From contig JAJGOT010000257.1 of assembly GCA_022457155.1 (NCBI GenBank), positions 375,001 through 439,000 of the forward strand: a stretch of DNA of 64,000 nt, in the 5' to 3' direction. The notes under the pieces were generated by a model that saw nothing but the letters and a program-made list of their open reading frames with translations, was not told where the DNA came from and made no database searches. Position numbers and translations under genes: made by a program. Numbering within the stretch: position 1 is the first letter of the stretch; the number at the start of each line of letters is the position of its first letter. The stretch is from Cladopsammia gracilis (lineage: Eukaryota > Cnidaria > Anthozoa > Scleractinia > Dendrophylliidae). Positions 1 to 11,500 of the stretch are shown here, in pieces.

Positions 1-1084
1 ACAGGTAATGTTATGTAAATGGCGATCAATGACAAAATGCTGCTAAAAATAGTGGAGCTCTGTAAATAAATAAAGAAACAGGGTTCAAAATAAAATCACA
101 TCTTTAAGCTTGAATTTGTAGGCTTTTTTTGTCTACGCTCATTTTTTCCTGGCTGTTAATAATGAATGAGCACATACCCGCAGCAGTCAACAACATGCTT
201 TTTGTAGGCCACTTCTTATACCCCGTGTGTTATGAGAACCTGAATTTTTGTTACAGGATACCATTGCAGCGACTTTGATTTCAGTTGACCGATCCCAGCA
301 TTACATGAATTCTCTCTTTCTTAAGGTGAAAAGTCGCCAGCAAGTGTGGTCAAAGTGCCGGGGTACCGCCGGCAGCTATTTTGGTTACCGCTATTTTGAA
401 GCCTGGATAAATAAATGTCGCGAAAGGAAATGTCCGATTCAATCCAAACAAAATAGTATATTAAATCTTCATGTGAATAAGAACTAAAATTTGAAAAAGG
501 CAAGTAAAAATACCTCGTGGTATTTAGAACTATTAGTTGTAAAAAGCTTTTGTCTCAAGGGATTATGGAACATTGTTTGCATGACAATATCGTGTTAGAA
601 AATGGCGCCAAAAGCAAGCTTACGAATAACATATTTCTGGCCCTGTTTAATTATATAAGCACATATATATATAAGCTTCGAGATTGGAGAGTAAACTTGG
701 CTTACCGTTTAACTCTGTGGCGTAAAGTCATCTGTATATCATTATCTGAAGTAAAACATAAAAAATCATGTAGAATGTAAGCACGTGCTTCGCTCAGCAC
801 TGAATGAACAACAGCACGGCGCCAACCCAGGGAATGACATCATATAAACACAAAAAATGACGCTCAAAGAAAGCAATGAAAGCAGGCTTAAATTTGGAAC
901 TACTTACATTTGCTTTGTCCGCATTCTCTGCGATAAACAGAAGTCCCAGATGGGCAAAAATCCCCAATAATGCTCGTAACTCGAACCTCGCTTCGTAGAT
1001 AAATTGCACTTTCAAACTAAACTACACCTGAACACGGTCAGCGGAAAGCGCTGGAGCATGCTCTAAGACAACGTGTGATTAGCC
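1..1084. other. Unassigned AT-rich DNA, possible short exon at 256
   Basis: No gene can be supported here. A splice-acceptor-like TTTTTGTTACAG lies just before position 258 on the plus strand. It is followed by a short open frame to about 485 that resembles no family I recognise, so an isolated exon of an unknown gene is possible but weak. The rest is low-complexity AT-rich sequence without repeats or RNA genes that I can recognise. Confidence 0.3.
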
Positions 1085-1635
1085 AATCAGCGGTTTTTCT
1101 GCCGTGCCAAGGTAACATAGTCTGCATCTTGTTTTATTTGGCTAATGATTCCTTGTTTGCAGTGTCTATTTTCAAGATTTAGAAAATATTTGGTATTTTT
1201 TCTCCCTCATTATACCACCTAATTTTCGATCTTAGAATAGCGCCTCTTATTGTTCGATGTTCGTAATCTTCTCTCGCTCACCCCTTAGATCATTAAGCTG
1301 TTCAAAAAGATCGTGATTTCATGATTCGCTAGTCTCTTGATCTACATCTTTTTCTAGTCTCGATATCATCTTTTCTAATTCAGCCTCGCGTTCTCTAGTT
1401 TGTTTAGACTTGTTTCTGGCGTAAAATAGCGATGTTTCTCTTATTTTCAGTTTAATCATGTCCCAAAGTAATGCAGGGTTAACCGAGTCCTCTCCTTTAT
1501 ATTCATCTTGAACGTTCGTGATTGTCGATTTGACAAGGTTGACATATTCGTTTCGGTAAGATACGAGGTGTTCAATTTCCAAAAACCCGGACCTCTTTGG
1601 TTTGCATGAAGGGACAGATTTAAGCCCCATTTACA
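1085..1635 (-). pseudogene. LINE retrotransposon remnant: end of endonuclease, linker, start of reverse transcriptase
   Basis: On the minus strand, reading down from 1635, one frame gives a RGPGFWKLNTS-like motif, typical of the end of the LINE AP-endonuclease domain. A second frame (1630-1319) continues as a basic, coiled linker containing NPALLWDMIKLKIRE. A third gives GRKNTKYFLNLENRH, matching the conserved segment before LINE RT motif 0. The order endonuclease, linker, RT start is correct, but at least two frameshifts and several stops separate the parts. The RT core is missing, because the similarity ends near 1090. A Tx1/L1-type LINE fits best, but the exact clade is uncertain. It is clearly a dead, truncated copy. 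Confidence 0.72.
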
Positions 1636-2004
1636 CTGCAGAAAATTTTAGGCACGGCTCGGATAAAAGTGGTACGCGTACCCCAAAAAATAGTACTGAT
1701 TAGTCATTTACACGTCCTTTCTTCTACCGTGCTAAACGATGTAAAATAATGTTTTGGTACGGGTAAAAGGCTGAACATCTCGGCCAGCGTACTCGATTCT
1801 TGCTTAGTGCGCATGCTGCTAACAATTCCGAAAGTTCGATTTTTGTTAGTTACGCGTTTACAACATTCATTAAACGTTTTACTGACAACCTATTTTCATG
1901 TAAGAAAATTATTTGAAGTCTTCGCTTTACATAACTTAAGCAAGAGATTAATCACCAAAATAACAAAACGAAATTCGACTTAACAACTTTTAGGAAAAAT
2001 TAAA
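1636..2004. other. Unassigned DNA between LINE remnant and MITE
   Basis: I see no coding sequence, structured repeat or RNA gene in this stretch. Confidence 0.4.
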
Positions 2005-2013
2005 CGAAAGACT

Positions 2014-2157
2014 GGGTCTTTCTGCGTGTACCAGTACTCATTGTCTTCTATTGTTTGTGTGGTATTGTATTTTTGGTCTTGTTTTGCATTTGTATTATTG
2101 TCGTTCTTTGTTCCTTTTGTTTTACGTCATCTGTCCTCCGGTACACACCGAAACAAC
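2014..2157. mobile_element. 144-bp MITE, copy 1, with 9-bp target duplication
   Basis: The element starts GGGTCTTTCTGCGTGTACC and ends with an imperfect inverse (GGTACACACCG...). It is flanked on both sides by the direct repeat CGAAAGACT (2005-2013 and 2158-2166). A second copy of identical length lies at 6103-6246. The T-rich interior is nearly the same in both and codes for nothing convincing. A 9-bp duplication is typical of Mutator-like elements, so a MULE-derived MITE is likely. The autonomous parent is not identified. Confidence 0.75.
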
Positions 2158-2166
2158 CGAAAGACT

Positions 2167-2576
2167 GGTCTCACCGTGCTTTGGAATTCTGTCTCTTTAT
2201 GTTTGCTCAATTTCGTTCACTGTCGTAGGCTTTTGGAAACGTGCACTTTTGTGGAATTTATATCATCCCCCAAGCACTCGGATATGTCTACGCTCTCAAA
2301 AGCAAGTAACTCTTGAGTGGCAAGGACGGCCTCAAGTTCCTCGAGCTCTGTATACTGGCTCATAGCCGGAGCAAATGAGCCATCAAAACAACAAAGAATA
2401 AACAAAGCTCCAAAGAAAGAAAAGCATTGTTATTCGTAAAATTCTACCAACATTACGGCGACATCCAAAACAAAATAACAACGTGATTCCCAAGTGTGGA
2501 TGACAATTAAAATACGCTCATAAATACAATCTGCATAACATATGTTTTCTTCGCGGATATGACCATTTTCTAAGAC
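2167..2576. other. Unassigned DNA
   Basis: No supported gene or repeat is visible. Short open frames on both strands show no recognisable motif. Confidence 0.35.
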
Positions 2577-2719
2577 GGTTAGACAATGAACGCTAGTGTC
2601 CTATGGGATATAGCGCCTCTCGCATTAGATAGAAGTGCCACTCAGGCTACGCCTTCGTGGACTTCTATCTATGCTCGAGGCACTATATCCCATAGAACAC
2701 TCGCGTTCATTGTCTAACC
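2577..2719. repeat. Foldback repeat, arms of about 60 bp
   Basis: The left arm starts GGTTAGACAATGAACGC and the right arm ends with its reverse complement. The arms pair over about 60 bases with few mismatches and a short loop. The structure is that of a small MITE. I could not find a convincing target duplication, so the superfamily is open. Confidence 0.65.
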
Positions 2720-3974
2720 CTTACTAATTTACACCGTTTTTGAAGTGTATCAAACATGCCATGAAAGGCAGGCTGGACATTTTTCTTTGTTGCCCCATGA
2801 ACTAGGGAGCAAACAGCTACTGTTTCTTGTCTCCGTTTTGCAGCCGTCCCTCATTTACATTTGAGGTCCCATTCTCCTGGTGCGCAATGTATGTTTATCA
2901 AGCTGGAAATGTAAAAACTATCTATCTCCCTATCTTCCACCAACCATCTTAATAGCTACCTATAACTTTATGTACTAGCTATCTTATACAAAATCTGAGT
3001 TGACTAATGTGTGAGGTCATGTGAAAGGCAGTGCAATAATATTCCAAAGCATAAGACTGGCAAAAAATTTTATAACAATTATCATTTTTGTTGTGGTATT
3101 TTATTTACCGGTTTAGGCTACACCTTCAGTGTGGAGGTAAGTTTCAATGTTTATAAGAAATGGAAAGTAAATTGTTCCATTTGTTCACATAATGTTCTTG
3201 GAAGAACCTTGGAGTGAGATGAAGATTTCAGTGTAGGTTATCATGACAACTTATCCACCTTACCAAATTCATATCAATTTCACTTAATAGTTCCCTTCTT
3301 CTCCCTTTTGCCTTTTCAACCTGTGGATATAATTTAAAGGGGATTCTCGTTCTCAAGTGTTCAAACAGGACAATAATTCTTAATAATTACTATCAAGTGA
3401 AAGCCTCCTGACACCATAGACCAAGAGCTATGAAGGCTTTTTTGTAATAAAAGAACTGTTTGTTATGAGCACCTCAGTCTTCTGTATCAGGGAGCTGTCT
3501 CAGAATACAATACGTAACAGTTAATTAAAAAAAAAAAAAAGAAATATGTTTTGTATACCCTCCACCCACACTTCCCACCCCCACTACACCTATTTCTTGT
3601 TAGTTCATCCTGTGACATAGGAATTAATCTTCATTATTCATTAATTATATATTTTGCCACATACACTACAAATATTAGTCAATTAAATTGCTTAAATAAG
3701 CTATCCGGTAAAATGGCAGAAGATCTTAGCAGCCCTAGCAGGCTTTTCATAAGAACATTTCTACCCTTCTCTGCCACAAATAATAAGAAATTTATTACCC
3801 TTTAAGTTAATCTCACCTTTCCCTATAATCTCTCAATCCTTTTCAACTCTGTTGCTAGATGACGCTGTTCGAAGACAAAGCGTTTGCTTGCCGTATACGG
3901 CATAATGTCGTTGAGTGTTGTGTTCACATAGACAGTCCCTTTAAACACGAAGTTCCGGTATAAAAGGCTTAGCT
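2720..3974. other. Unassigned DNA with a poly-A tract
   Basis: No gene is supported. An A-run near 3526-3540 could mark the 3' end of an old retroposed copy, but nothing recognisable lies upstream of it. Confidence 0.3.
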
Positions 3975-3991
3975 CCCCCCCCCCCCCCCCC
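3975..3991. repeat. Homopolymer of 17 C
   Basis: Uninterrupted run of C on the plus strand within otherwise mixed sequence. Its length is probably polymorphic and may be misread by sequencing. Confidence 0.9.
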
Positions 3992-4029
3992 ATTTCACCA
4001 CAGGAATCCCAAGCGTAATGTTTGCATAT

Positions 4030-4182
4030 TTTAATATGCAATATAATATATTATTTTATAATAATTTATTTTATTTTATAATGTTTTATAATATTTTATT
4101 TTATTTTTATAATATTTTATTTTATTTTATTATTTTATATATTATTTTATTTTATTTTATTATATAATATTTTAATATTTTA
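4030..4182. repeat. AT-only low-complexity tract (TTTTA/ATTTT)
   Basis: About 150 bases consist almost only of A and T in degenerate pentamer and hexamer repeats such as TTTTATTTTATAATA. This is a decayed microsatellite. Confidence 0.85.
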
Positions 4183-6093
4183 AAATGATATTTGAAAATA
4201 TAAGACATTGTATGGAATTTCGAATTCAACGTTTTAAGCAATATATAAAATCAAAATTGCTGAATAAAATCGTTGAAATATTTATTGGTGTTGTATTCTA
4301 TCTTTATTCAGTGTTTCTACGCCATTTGAACGATTTTTGGTCCATTTATCTTACCTTGTACAATATAATGGAAAGGAAGGAGAGTTCGGTCGCTTTCGGC
4401 GTTCGAACACGTGTCCAGAATGGCTCATTTTTCGCACAAAAATAGGTGCTGCTCCCATTCTGACTGGTCGTCCTCACAGTAGCATAACGTTAAATTGCAT
4501 TTCTTCGAAAAACTTGAACATCCCTTGTTGAATATGACGAACAAGCTGCTCCACAAAATCACATAGCACTGCAAAATAGGCGCCAGAGAGCGTGAAGAAC
4601 GGAAGAGACCACGGATGCGCGGTCAACACTGGGTACCAGAGTAAAATCAAACCCCACAGGGAAGGGAACGTTCAATTTTGTCAACCTGTTTTTTTTTTTG
4701 TTGCGCCTACCACCCGGTGAGGACCAAGTTGTCATTCTGCTGGTCATGCTTTCGACGTTAAAACGGCCTCTTTAAATATTAGCCATTTATATCGATAGTA
4801 TGTTTTTCACTGTATTTATAATCCCCAAAACTTCATCCCCAAAAATTTCAAAAACGTCTGATAGAGTTTGTTCAATCTTTGCCATATTTGAGGCGGCTAT
4901 GGGAAGTACAAGCTCCCTTAAGCGATTGCCGAAAAAACCTCCTGGTGCCGAGAAATACGACGGCAAGTAAAAAACGTCATGGCATCATTACGTTGCTATG
5001 GCAACATCGATGTTAATTTCACACTGGTCTTAACAAATTTTCATCCTTATCTATTATAGCTGTGGGGACCCTTTTTCCAATAACATTGTTAATGCAGTCA
5101 TAGTTAATGCTCAAACTTGGGAGGTATCGCCCCCAAAAAAATCCAGTCGAGCCACCTTAAGGCCTTCAGTCAAAATTGATTTAATAAATTGTTTGTCTTT
5201 AATTCCCATTCAAGACTTTGAAAAAAAAACACGTTAACCATATTTTTTTTAAGTCTTGTGCGCACATAATTATCATGCATTATTTAAAAGGATTTTAAGA
5301 CCAACATTGCAACTTGTTTACAGCAACTATCACATCAAAAAATTCAAAAAGAAAATCCAGTTGTACAGGTTGGACATCAAAAAGTGAGTGAAAAATTGAA
5401 TTATGTGCATGTGTGTATTACTAACTGTGAGTATGCAACCAGGCTAGGTGTGTGTATACATGTGCAGTATGTGTGTAATGTTATTACTACTGTGTACATT
5501 GTTTGTGTACTTTCACATTATCATTGTCTAGTGATGTTAGAAAGAGTTTTTTTAACAAAATGTTCAGTGTAGTTTACATCAAGCACTAGTTCTAAGACAT
5601 GTTAGTTAGAAAACATTTTAGTCATTTTTGGACAGCCAGAAAGACAAATTGTTGTGAAGACTACATGTATTTCTTGTTCTACACTTTTTGAATCAACTGC
5701 TGACCTTACACCTGCTTGACTCCTGTTATTTTCCATCTGTCACATAATTTGCTTCCCCTTGCTTCCTTTTGTTGAATGATGAATTGTGAATCTTAGATTC
5801 AGTTTCACGGAATGCTAAAACACGTAAGCACGCGTTTATAAATCCAATTTCCTGTCAAGATTGTGTGAAGACAGCATGAGTTTTTCAATTAGGTGACTGT
5901 TTTGCAGTCAAAATGTATGGATAGTTACACCTATTCAAATCCCTCCATTAGTTATTAATTATTGTTTATAACTTTATTTATACTAATAATATGTAAAATT
6001 TCTATAAATCTCATTGAATTGTTCTTGTGTAAGGAATATTACCATTTAAAAATTTCAGCTGCTTTATATCTCGAGATAACAACGTTTTGTCAG
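4183..6093. other. Unassigned intergenic or intronic DNA
   Basis: I see no protein family, RNA gene or clear transposon. A GT-rich stretch (about 5400-5500, TGTGTGTATACATGTGCA-like) is a weak microsatellite. Confidence 0.3.
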
Positions 6094-6102
6094 CCCTAAT
6101 AT

Positions 6103-6246
6103 GGGTCTTTCTGCATGTACTCGTATCCATGGTCTTCTATTGTTTGTGAGGTATTGTATTTTTGGTCTTATTTTGCATTTGTATTGTTGTCGTTCTTTGT
6201 TCCTTTTGTTTTACGTAATATGTGCTCCGGTACATGCAGAATCTAC
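6103..6246. mobile_element. 144-bp MITE, copy 2, with 9-bp target duplication
   Basis: Same family and length as the element at 2014-2157. It starts GGGTCTTTCTGCATGTAC and ends GTACATGCAGAATCTAC, so the inverted ends are clearer here than in copy 1. The flanking direct repeat is CCCTAATAT (6094-6102 and 6247-6255). Two copies with different, perfect 9-bp duplications fix the element ends with confidence. Confidence 0.8.
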
Positions 6247-6255
6247 CCCTAATAT

Positions 6256-6796
6256 AGTAAAAAATCATTTCACTTTACCTTTGACAAGCCTGCAAAAAAT
6301 TGTCTTTTCTAAGCAAGTCATTTGTCAGTCCAGGGACAATATTGTAAAAGAACTTCCCAGTCCATCTATCAGGTCAGGCTCAGCAAAATGGCAAACTTAC
6401 CGCACATTAATTTGTCCGATGACAGGCTGTTATTTGCAGCCTTGTCTTAAACATAACAGTGCAAGGAAAATTAGTGTCACATATAGTGTGATTTGTCACA
6501 ATAACATGAAACCAAACACAGGATAACCACAGACTAGTCAGTTCACTGTTCATTGTCTGGCAGTTTGATGGCCTGGATGCACTTTTCATTGCACGAGTTT
6601 AACTGATGTACTGTTTAACTGTTCATAGACACCACTTCAGCAAGTCGAAGAAGCTCACAGAGCTCATTCAGAGCATCTGGTGTTGCTGAGAAGTGAGGTA
6701 TTGTGAAGTAATGACAAAATAACAAATCAACAAAAAGTGAACAGCAACATTTGCCCACTAAATGGCTTATAGTTTTTTTTTTCATTTGGAAGTAAT
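6256..6796. other. Unassigned DNA
   Basis: No supported gene. Short open frames on both strands carry no recognised motif. Confidence 0.3.
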
Positions 6797-6942
6797 ATAT
6801 CAACAACGAGTGCGAGGGTTTCATCAGGGGTTCCAAACTCCGAGAGACAGATGAAAGCACGAGGCCGCTTCGGCCGAGTGCTTTTATTGTTTCGAGGAGT
6901 TTGGAACGCCTGATGAAACCCGAAGCACGAGTTGTTGGTATA
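6797..6942. repeat. Foldback repeat with nested hairpin
   Basis: The left arm contains GGGTTTCATCAGGGGTTCC and the right arm contains its near reverse complement. The outer ends pair as TATATCAACAAC with GTTGTTGGTATA. A smaller hairpin sits in the centre (GAGGCCGCTTCGGCC). The structure suggests a MITE of about 146 bp. It is non-coding. Confidence 0.6.
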
Positions 6943-7049
6943 GCTTCTTAAACGAGTTGCCAAATGTTATTGTTTGTAAACAATAGCTTTAGAATGTGAT
7001 AAAAATGATTTGGTTGGAATGTGCCATTTGGGAGTTAGCCAACTTATTA

Positions 7050-7613
7050 CAGTTAATCAAATTCAGTTTTCTGTGCGAGATTGATGAGTCAAGTTCAAGG
7101 TTTCGGATTCCCGAAACTTGTGACTTGGAAAAGGCGTGTGTTATCAATTCTGTTCCGAAATCCACGGTTTACAAGAACAAATGGGCGAGAATGGCAACGC
7201 CAAAGAGCGAACAACATTTGCACGATTGAGCCAGGCGGAGTGTTCAAAGGTGAAGACATTGGTTTGGATGTGCAAAAGTTGACTGAAAGCATTGAAAACA
7301 TGAATGCCAAAAGTCTAAACTACTGGCTATGCAAGTTCGTTCAGGAGGTTGCAAATAAGTCGGGTGGACGATATCCCTCTCGGACGCTTTACAATACTGT
7401 CTGCCGCTTAAAACGTTTCTTGGTGGAGAAAAATGGCGAGGGCGCATTAAATCCATTGGCTGTCAGCGATAGAAGGTATCATTGAAAGAGTTAATTTGTT
7501 GTTTACAATTTACGTTTTTGTAACCTGGCCGTTCCTTCCTATAGGTTTGGGACATTCCGCCGAGTTTTGGATGTTAAAGTCGTCATAAATTCTACGAACT
7601 ACGATAACATGTG
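7050..7613 (+). pseudogene. Fragment of ZMYM/KCTD1/Crypton-type recombinase core-binding domain, spliced, frameshifted
   Basis: The first part reads CVINSVPKSTVYKNKWA, then a one-base shift at about 7190 leads into EWQRQRANN and on to SLNYWLCKFVQEVANKSGG, YPSRTLYNTVCRLKRFL and NPLAVSDRR. This matches the N-terminal SAM-like half of tyrosine-recombinase-derived proteins (Cryptons and their domesticated ZMYM/QRICH1/KCTD1 relatives). A 69-bp intron fits exactly: donor AG|GTATC after 7475, acceptor TCCTATAG before 7545. Exon 2 continues in phase as RFGTFRRVLD, which is expected for the family, then diverges and stops near 7613. The catalytic half is absent, so it is a truncated copy or a single exon pair of a decayed gene. 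Confidence 0.6.
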
Positions 7614-7733
7614 AAACACCCAACTATTCTGTTACATTCTTTGAAGGAAATAAAATTTTGTTGTTTGCTTGAGATGTCATTTACTTCAAATTAATTTATT
7701 GATGTCATATGATTTTCCGAGAATCAGTGGACA

Positions 7734-7781
7734 TTTGGATATTGTATCCAAATCTCTAAAGATTTGGATACAATATCCAAA
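7734..7781. repeat. 48-bp perfect palindrome
   Basis: TTTGGATATTGTATCCAAATC is followed by a six-base spacer and its exact reverse complement. The arms can also fold internally, because GGATA...TATCC recurs. A partial third copy of the motif follows to about 7825. It could form a cruciform or hairpin. No protein binding is implied. Confidence 0.8.
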
Positions 7782-8596
7782 TCTTTAAAGATTTTCATCC
7801 AGTATTTCATTGGGTATCCAAACATATTCACGTGATGTGGTATACATGTAGTGATTTGTAGTTGACTTGATGAATTATTAATGAGTTTAAGAACATTTGT
7901 TTACCTGTTTGATTACTATTAATAATCACCACCAAAAATGTCACGATGTCATAACACGACTCAAGATTTCAGCTCGATAGTTTTATTTATCTATAAACCA
8001 GAAAACTACTCATTTCTCGGTTCTTCCCTTCTTCTTTTCATCAACCATTTTTTTTATTTTTTGTTTGAAGTATTAACCTTTAAATTAAATAATAATCTCA
8101 GGAGAGCATTTTCACCTGAACAAATGTTTAAACTGGAAGTTTTCTGTCATTTCCCTTAACAAAATGCTAACCCTTTAGCTAGGAAAGGGCTATCTTTCCT
8201 TTAATGAAATGCAACCCTACAAAACACTAACTGCTCCATAACAAAAATCGAGCTTTTATTAAACGTTCGTAAAAAATTTTTTTTTTCTTTTACTGCATTT
8301 AGGGGGGCAGTACGCAGCTCTTACAAGGTCTTCTCTGATTTGCTGAGAAAACAATAGAACAAACAACACAACAATGGCTAACAATAGACCCTAGACCTAA
8401 AACCAATAGAGCTGCATGATATACAGGTCCAATGAAATTAGAGGTTGTAAACAGCTGCGTGGTATCTAAATTTAGATAGCAATGTGCTGCATTGCAGAAG
8501 TATCTCCCTCAATTAACAACTAATGTAACAGACTAATACTTCTTTTATTTGTACCATTTACAACAATTCCCACCTACACACCTTTTATCAACCTTG
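7782..8596. other. Unassigned DNA upstream of the satellite
   Basis: No gene or transposon recognised. Homology to the satellite begins at about 8597. Confidence 0.35.
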
Positions 8597-11500
8597 CAAA
8601 TAAATGTCATATCGGAAATCCCTCTTTATGGGAATCTCATTCTATAACACCTAAGAATGCCACAACGTGGTTAAAGAAAAATAGTAGAGATTAGAGTGCA
8701 GGTTCGCAAAAGCAGAAAATAAACTGCCTGTCAGCAAAATGTTTGGTAAACCTCATTGAAATGCACAAGACACAATCATGTCGGTAAGATTTTCAGTCCA
8801 GAGTCTATTGTAAATGGATAATTTTTTTTTTAATTTTGATTTCTGTTTTCCTCAGTTGCCAATGTCAAGTAAAGCCTCGAAAACTTCCAAGGCTCCAGTA
8901 ACTGACGTTTATTGTTATTCCATCCCCACAATTTTGCAGGGCTGTCCTAATTACCATAACGTGTTTACCAATGACTGGGCATCGTTTGATACCATTATTG
9001 ATCAAATCAATGTCATATCGGAAATCCCTCTTTATGGGAATCTCATTCTGTAACACCTAAGAATGCCACAAACGTTGCTTATAGATAACTACCAATTTTA
9101 TTTAAAAAAAAAAAGAAAAAAAAACAAACAATAGTGGATATTGGAGTGCAGATTCATAAAAAAGGGAAAATAAACTGCCCGTCAGCAAAATGTTTAGTAA
9201 ACTTCATTAAAATGCACAAGACACAATCATTTCGGTAAGATTTTGTCAGTCCACAAAGTCTATTGTAAAATGGATTTAATTTTGATTTCTGTTTTCCTCA
9301 GTTGCCAATCTCAAGTAAAGCCTCGAAAACGTCCAAGGCTCCAGTAAGTGACGTTTATTGTTATTTCATCCTCCAATGTTGCAGGGCTGTCCTAATTACC
9401 ATAACGTGTTTACCAATGACTGGGCATCGTTTGATACTATTATTGATCAAATCAATGTCATATCGGAAATCCCTCTTTATGGGAATCTCATTCTGTAACA
9501 CCTAAGAATGCCACAAACGTTGCTTATAGATAACTACCAATTTTATTTAAAAAAAAGAAACAATAGTGGAGATTGGAGTGCAGATTCGTAAAAAAAGAAA
9601 ATAAACTGCCCGTCAGCAAAATGTTTGGTAAACCTCATTGAAATGCACAAGACACAATCATTTCGGTAAGATTTTGTCAGTCCACAAAGTCTATTGTAAA
9701 ATGGATTTAATTTTGATTTCTGTTTTCCTCAGTTGCCAATGTCAAGTAAAGCCTCGAAAACGTCCAAGGCTCCAGTAGGTGACGTTTATTGTTATTTCAT
9801 CCCCACAATGTTGCAGGGCTGTCCTAATTACCATAACGTGTTTACCAATGACTGGGCATCGTTTGATAACATTATTGTTCAAATCAATGTTATATCAGAA
9901 ATCCCTCTTTATGGGAAACATATTCTGTAACACCTAAGAATGCCACAAACGTTGCTTATAGATAACTAACAATTTTATTTTTATAAAAAACACAAACAAA
10001 CAATGGTGGAGATTGGAGTGCAGATTCGTAAAGAAAGAAAATAAACTGCCCGTCAGCAAAATGTTTCGTAAACCTCATTGAAATGCACAAGACACAATCA
10101 TGTCGGTAAGATTTTGTCAGTCCACAAAGTCTATTGTAAAATGGATTTAATTTTGATTTCTGTTTTCCTTAGTTGCCAATATCAAGTAAAGCCTCCGACA
10201 CTTTCAAGGCTCCAGTAAGTGGCGTTTATTGTTATTTCATCCCCGCAATGTTGCAGGGCTGTCATAATTACCATAACGTGTTTACCAATGACTGGGCATC
10301 GTTTGATACCATTATTGATCAAATCAATGTTATATCGGAAATCCCTCTTTATGGGAATCTCATTCTCTAATACCTAAGAATGCCACAAACGTTGCTTATA
10401 TATAACTACCAATTTTATTTTAAAAAAAACACACACAAACAAACAATAGTGAAGATTGGAGTGCAGATTCGTAAAAAAAAGAAAATAAACTGACCGTCAG
10501 CAAAATGTTTGGTAAACCTCATTGAAATGCACAAGACACAATCATGTCGGTAAGATTTTGTCAGTCCACAAAGTCTATTATAAAATGGATTTAATTTTGA
10601 TTTCTGTTTTCCTCAGTTGCCAATATCAAGTAAAGCCTCGAAAACTTCCAAGGCTCCAGTAAGTGACATTTATTGTTATTTCATCCCCACAATGTTGCAG
10701 GGCTGTCCTAATTACCATAACGTGTTTACCAATGACTGGGCATCGTTTGATACCATTATTGATCAAATCAATGTCATATCGGAAATCCCTCTTTATGGGA
10801 ATCTCATTCTGTAACACCTAAGAGTGCCACAAACGCTGCTTATAGATAACTACGAATTTTATTTAAAAAAAAAGAAACAATAGTGGAGATTGGAGTGCAG
10901 ATTCGTAAAAAAAAGAAAATAAACTGCCCGTCAGCAAAATGTTTGGTAAACCTCATTGAAATGCACAAGACACAATCACGTCGGTAAGATTTTGTCTGTC
11001 CACAAAGTCTATTGTAAAATGGATTTAATTTTGATTTCTGTTTTCCTCAGTTGCCAATATCAAGTAAAGCCTCGAAAACTTCCAAGGCTCTAGTAAGTGA
11101 CATTTATTATTATTTCACCCCCACAACGTTGCAGGGCTGTCCTAATTATCATAACGTGTTTACCAATGTTTGATATGGCCATGTTTGATACCATTATTGA
11201 TCAAATCAATGTCATATCGGAAATCCTTCTTTATGGGAATCTCATTCTGTAACACCTATGAATGCCACAAATGTTGCTTATAGATAACTACCAATTTCAT
11301 TTAAAAAAAAAGAAACAATAGTGGAGATTGGAGTGCAGATCAGTAAAAAAAAAATAAACTGCCCGTCAGCAAAATGTTTGGTAAACCTCATTGAAATGCA
11401 CAAGACGCAATCATGTCGGTAAGATTTTGTCAGTCCACAAAGTCTATTGTAAAATGGATTTAATTTTGATTTCCGTTTTCCTCAGTTGCCAATATCAAGT

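Noticed and set aside
2026..2365. Overlapping plus-strand frames encoding hydrophobic, Phe/Cys-rich peptides
   Set aside because: They are produced by the T-rich interior of the 144-bp MITE and its flank. The same peptide reappears at 6101 because the MITE is repeated.
8814..9053. The 65-codon satellite frame as a conserved gene family of small proteins
   Set aside because: Amino-acid changes are common between subfamilies, several units have stops or frameshifts, and only the first unit offers an ATG. Recent amplification explains the open frames.
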